The notes beneath the pieces were generated by a model that saw nothing but the letters and a program-made list of their open reading frames with translations, made no database searches and was not told the origin of the DNA. Positions 63,112-64,000 of a stretch of 64,000 nucleotides of DNA are shown in pieces. The position numbers and the translations under genes were made by a program. Within the stretch, counting starts at the first letter, position 1; every line of letters begins with the position of its first letter. Source of the stretch: Anaerolineaceae bacterium (GTDB lineage: Bacteria > Chloroflexota > Anaerolineae > Anaerolineales > Anaerolineaceae); the NCBI GenBank assembly GCA_003524305.1, contig DQHW01000007.1:89096-153095 (forward strand), read 5' to 3'.

Positions 63112-63839
63112 TTAGGTTCCTTCTTTCCAAAACAAGGATTCTTTCCATTTTTACCATCGGAGAGGATCAAACCATCTTTTACACAAATCACTCTATCAGC
63201 ATGTTGGGCGATATCAGGTTCGTGGGTTACCATCACAATAGTTGCCCCAGAGCTGTGGAGGTTTTGAAGAATATCCATTATTTCAATACTTGATTTTGAA
63301 TCCAAATTGCCAGTGGGTTCATCAGCAAGGATCAACGGTGGTTGGTTAACCAGTGCTCTTGCGATTGCCACGCGCTGCTGCTGACCTCCTGAAAGTTGAT
63401 TCGGGCGATGATGAATCCTTGCTCCCAACCCAACAGATTCAAGTGACTTTATAGCTCTCGATTCAGCCTCAGTGTCAGAGATGTCATCCAAGGGGATATA
63501 GAGCATCGGCATCATCACATTTGCCAATGCACTTAAGCGCGGCAACAGATTAAAGGATTGAAAAATGAATCCCAGTTTCTGATTTCTGATCTTCGCCAGT
63601 TCGTTTTTACTAAGCTTGCTTACATCATGACCATCGAGCAAATAAGAACCTGTAGTAGGGCGGTCAAGACATCCCAATATATTCATTAAGGTAGATTTTC
63701 CAGAACCTGAGTGGCCCATGATCGCTACAAATTCACCTTGATTTACCTGAACATTTACTCCTGCTAAAGCAGATACAGCAGCTTCACCTTCGCCGTACAC
63801 CTTGGTCATTTCTTTAATTTCTATGAGCGGTGTTTTCAT
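63108..63839 (-). CDS. MacB/LolD-type ABC transporter ATPase
   Basis: 243 aa with the full ATPase set: Walker A 'GHSGSGKSTL', Q-loop 'FIFQSFNLLPRLSA', signature 'LSGGQQQR', Walker B 'LILADEPTGNLD' and switch His in 'MVTHEPDIA'. The 'E-P-T-G-N-L-D' and 'N-x-x-P' patterns are those of the LolD/MacB/FtsE subgroup. It pairs with the following permease. Stop and start overlap, showing stoichiometric translation. Confidence 0.95.
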   Translation of the reverse strand: MKTPLIEIKEMTKVYGEGEAAVSALAGVNVQVNQGEFVAIMGHSGSGKSTLMNILGCLDRPTTGSYLLDGHDVSKLSKNELAKIRNQKLGFIFQSFNLLPRLSALANVMMPMLYIPLDDISDTEAESRAIKSLESVGLGARIHHRPNQLSGGQQQRVAIARALVNQPPLILADEPTGNLDSKSSIEIMDILQNLHSSGATIVMVTHEPDIAQHADRVICVKDGLILSDGKNGKNPCFGKKEPK

Positions 63840-63858
63840 TTCGTTTGACCTATCTTTA

Positions 63859-64000
63859 CTAATTGGTTTCTACAGTACCGGTGCTAATTACATCACCAGA
63901 TTTAAGACCGCTCAACACTTCTGCATTGGCAAAATCACGTAGACCAATTGTTACAGGGGTCAGGGTTAACGAACCATCAGCTTTCACTATGAAAACCGCA
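63859..64000 (-). CDS. Efflux periplasmic adaptor (HlyD/MacA-like), C-terminal end only
   Basis: The minus strand is open from the right edge to TAG 63861-63859. The visible 46 residues end in 'VTIGLRDFANAEVLSGLKSG' and 'DVISTGTVETN', the closing membrane-proximal beta domain of membrane-fusion proteins. Its place directly before the ATPase and permease is the MacA-MacB order. Only the last part is present. Confidence 0.8.
   Translation of the reverse strand, partial: AVFIVKADGSLTLTPVTIGLRDFANAEVLSGLKSGDVISTGTVETN

Overview
The window reads like a chromosomal segment of an anaerobic, polysaccharide-degrading Chloroflexota (Anaerolineae-type) bacterium. This is inferred from gene content: glycoside-hydrolase clusters with sugar ABC transporters but no local ATPase, a DUF2298 'YYY' membrane protein, very large GT39-type membrane glycosyltransferases, PA14 domains, and frequent TTG starts with strong Shine-Dalgarno (SD) sites. 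No rRNA, tRNA, CRISPR array or intact insertion sequence was recognised.

Layout. (1) 1-7150: glycan catabolism. A GH38 alpha-mannosidase-like gene, cut by the left edge, diverges from a TetR regulator followed by GH31 and GH35. The 118-bp divergent region holds two matched palindromes on top of a consensus promoter. (2) 7178-16321: an L-arabinofuranoside locus. It contains a LacI regulator, GH127, a sugar-binding lipoprotein, two permeases, GH51 and a TolB-like propeller; a consensus promoter and two identical 14-bp operators precede GH127. (3) 16409-19628: a membrane-anchored PQQ-type propeller and a TetR regulator. (4) 19764-38298: surface-glycan assembly, with a GT2-methyltransferase fusion, epimerases, a C-methyltransferase-like protein, GT2, DUF2142, two GT39 proteins and a giant HhH-GT39-DUF2298 gene cut by one in-frame TAA. 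(5) 38744-48361: mixed genes: MFS, serine hydrolase with a divergent PadR regulator, PAS-GAF-GGDEF cyclase, L-serine dehydratase, NIPSNAP protein and a fucose-isomerase-like protein.

(6) 48567-60485 is the most unusual part. On the minus strand, a three-gene unit encodes a 34-aa membrane peptide, a cupredoxin whose CuA cysteines are replaced by serine, and a heme-copper oxidase subunit I in which Asp280 replaces the first CuB histidine, as I recall for the gNOR class of nitric oxide reductases. Downstream on the same strand is a tight 12-gene run: BON protein, small membrane protein, cupin, CopD-like protein, several unknown membrane proteins, a 12-TM protein with HxH motifs, a NirV-like SUMF1 lipoprotein and heme O synthase. 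Two Crp/Fnr regulators and a 2[4Fe-4S] ferredoxin lie around the oxidase unit. I read this as a candidate quinol-dependent NO-reducing (or related) respiratory module with undescribed membrane partners.

(7) 60593-64000: a MacB-type export operon (adaptor, ATPase, permease) with two tandem paralogous lipoproteins; the adaptor is cut by the right edge.
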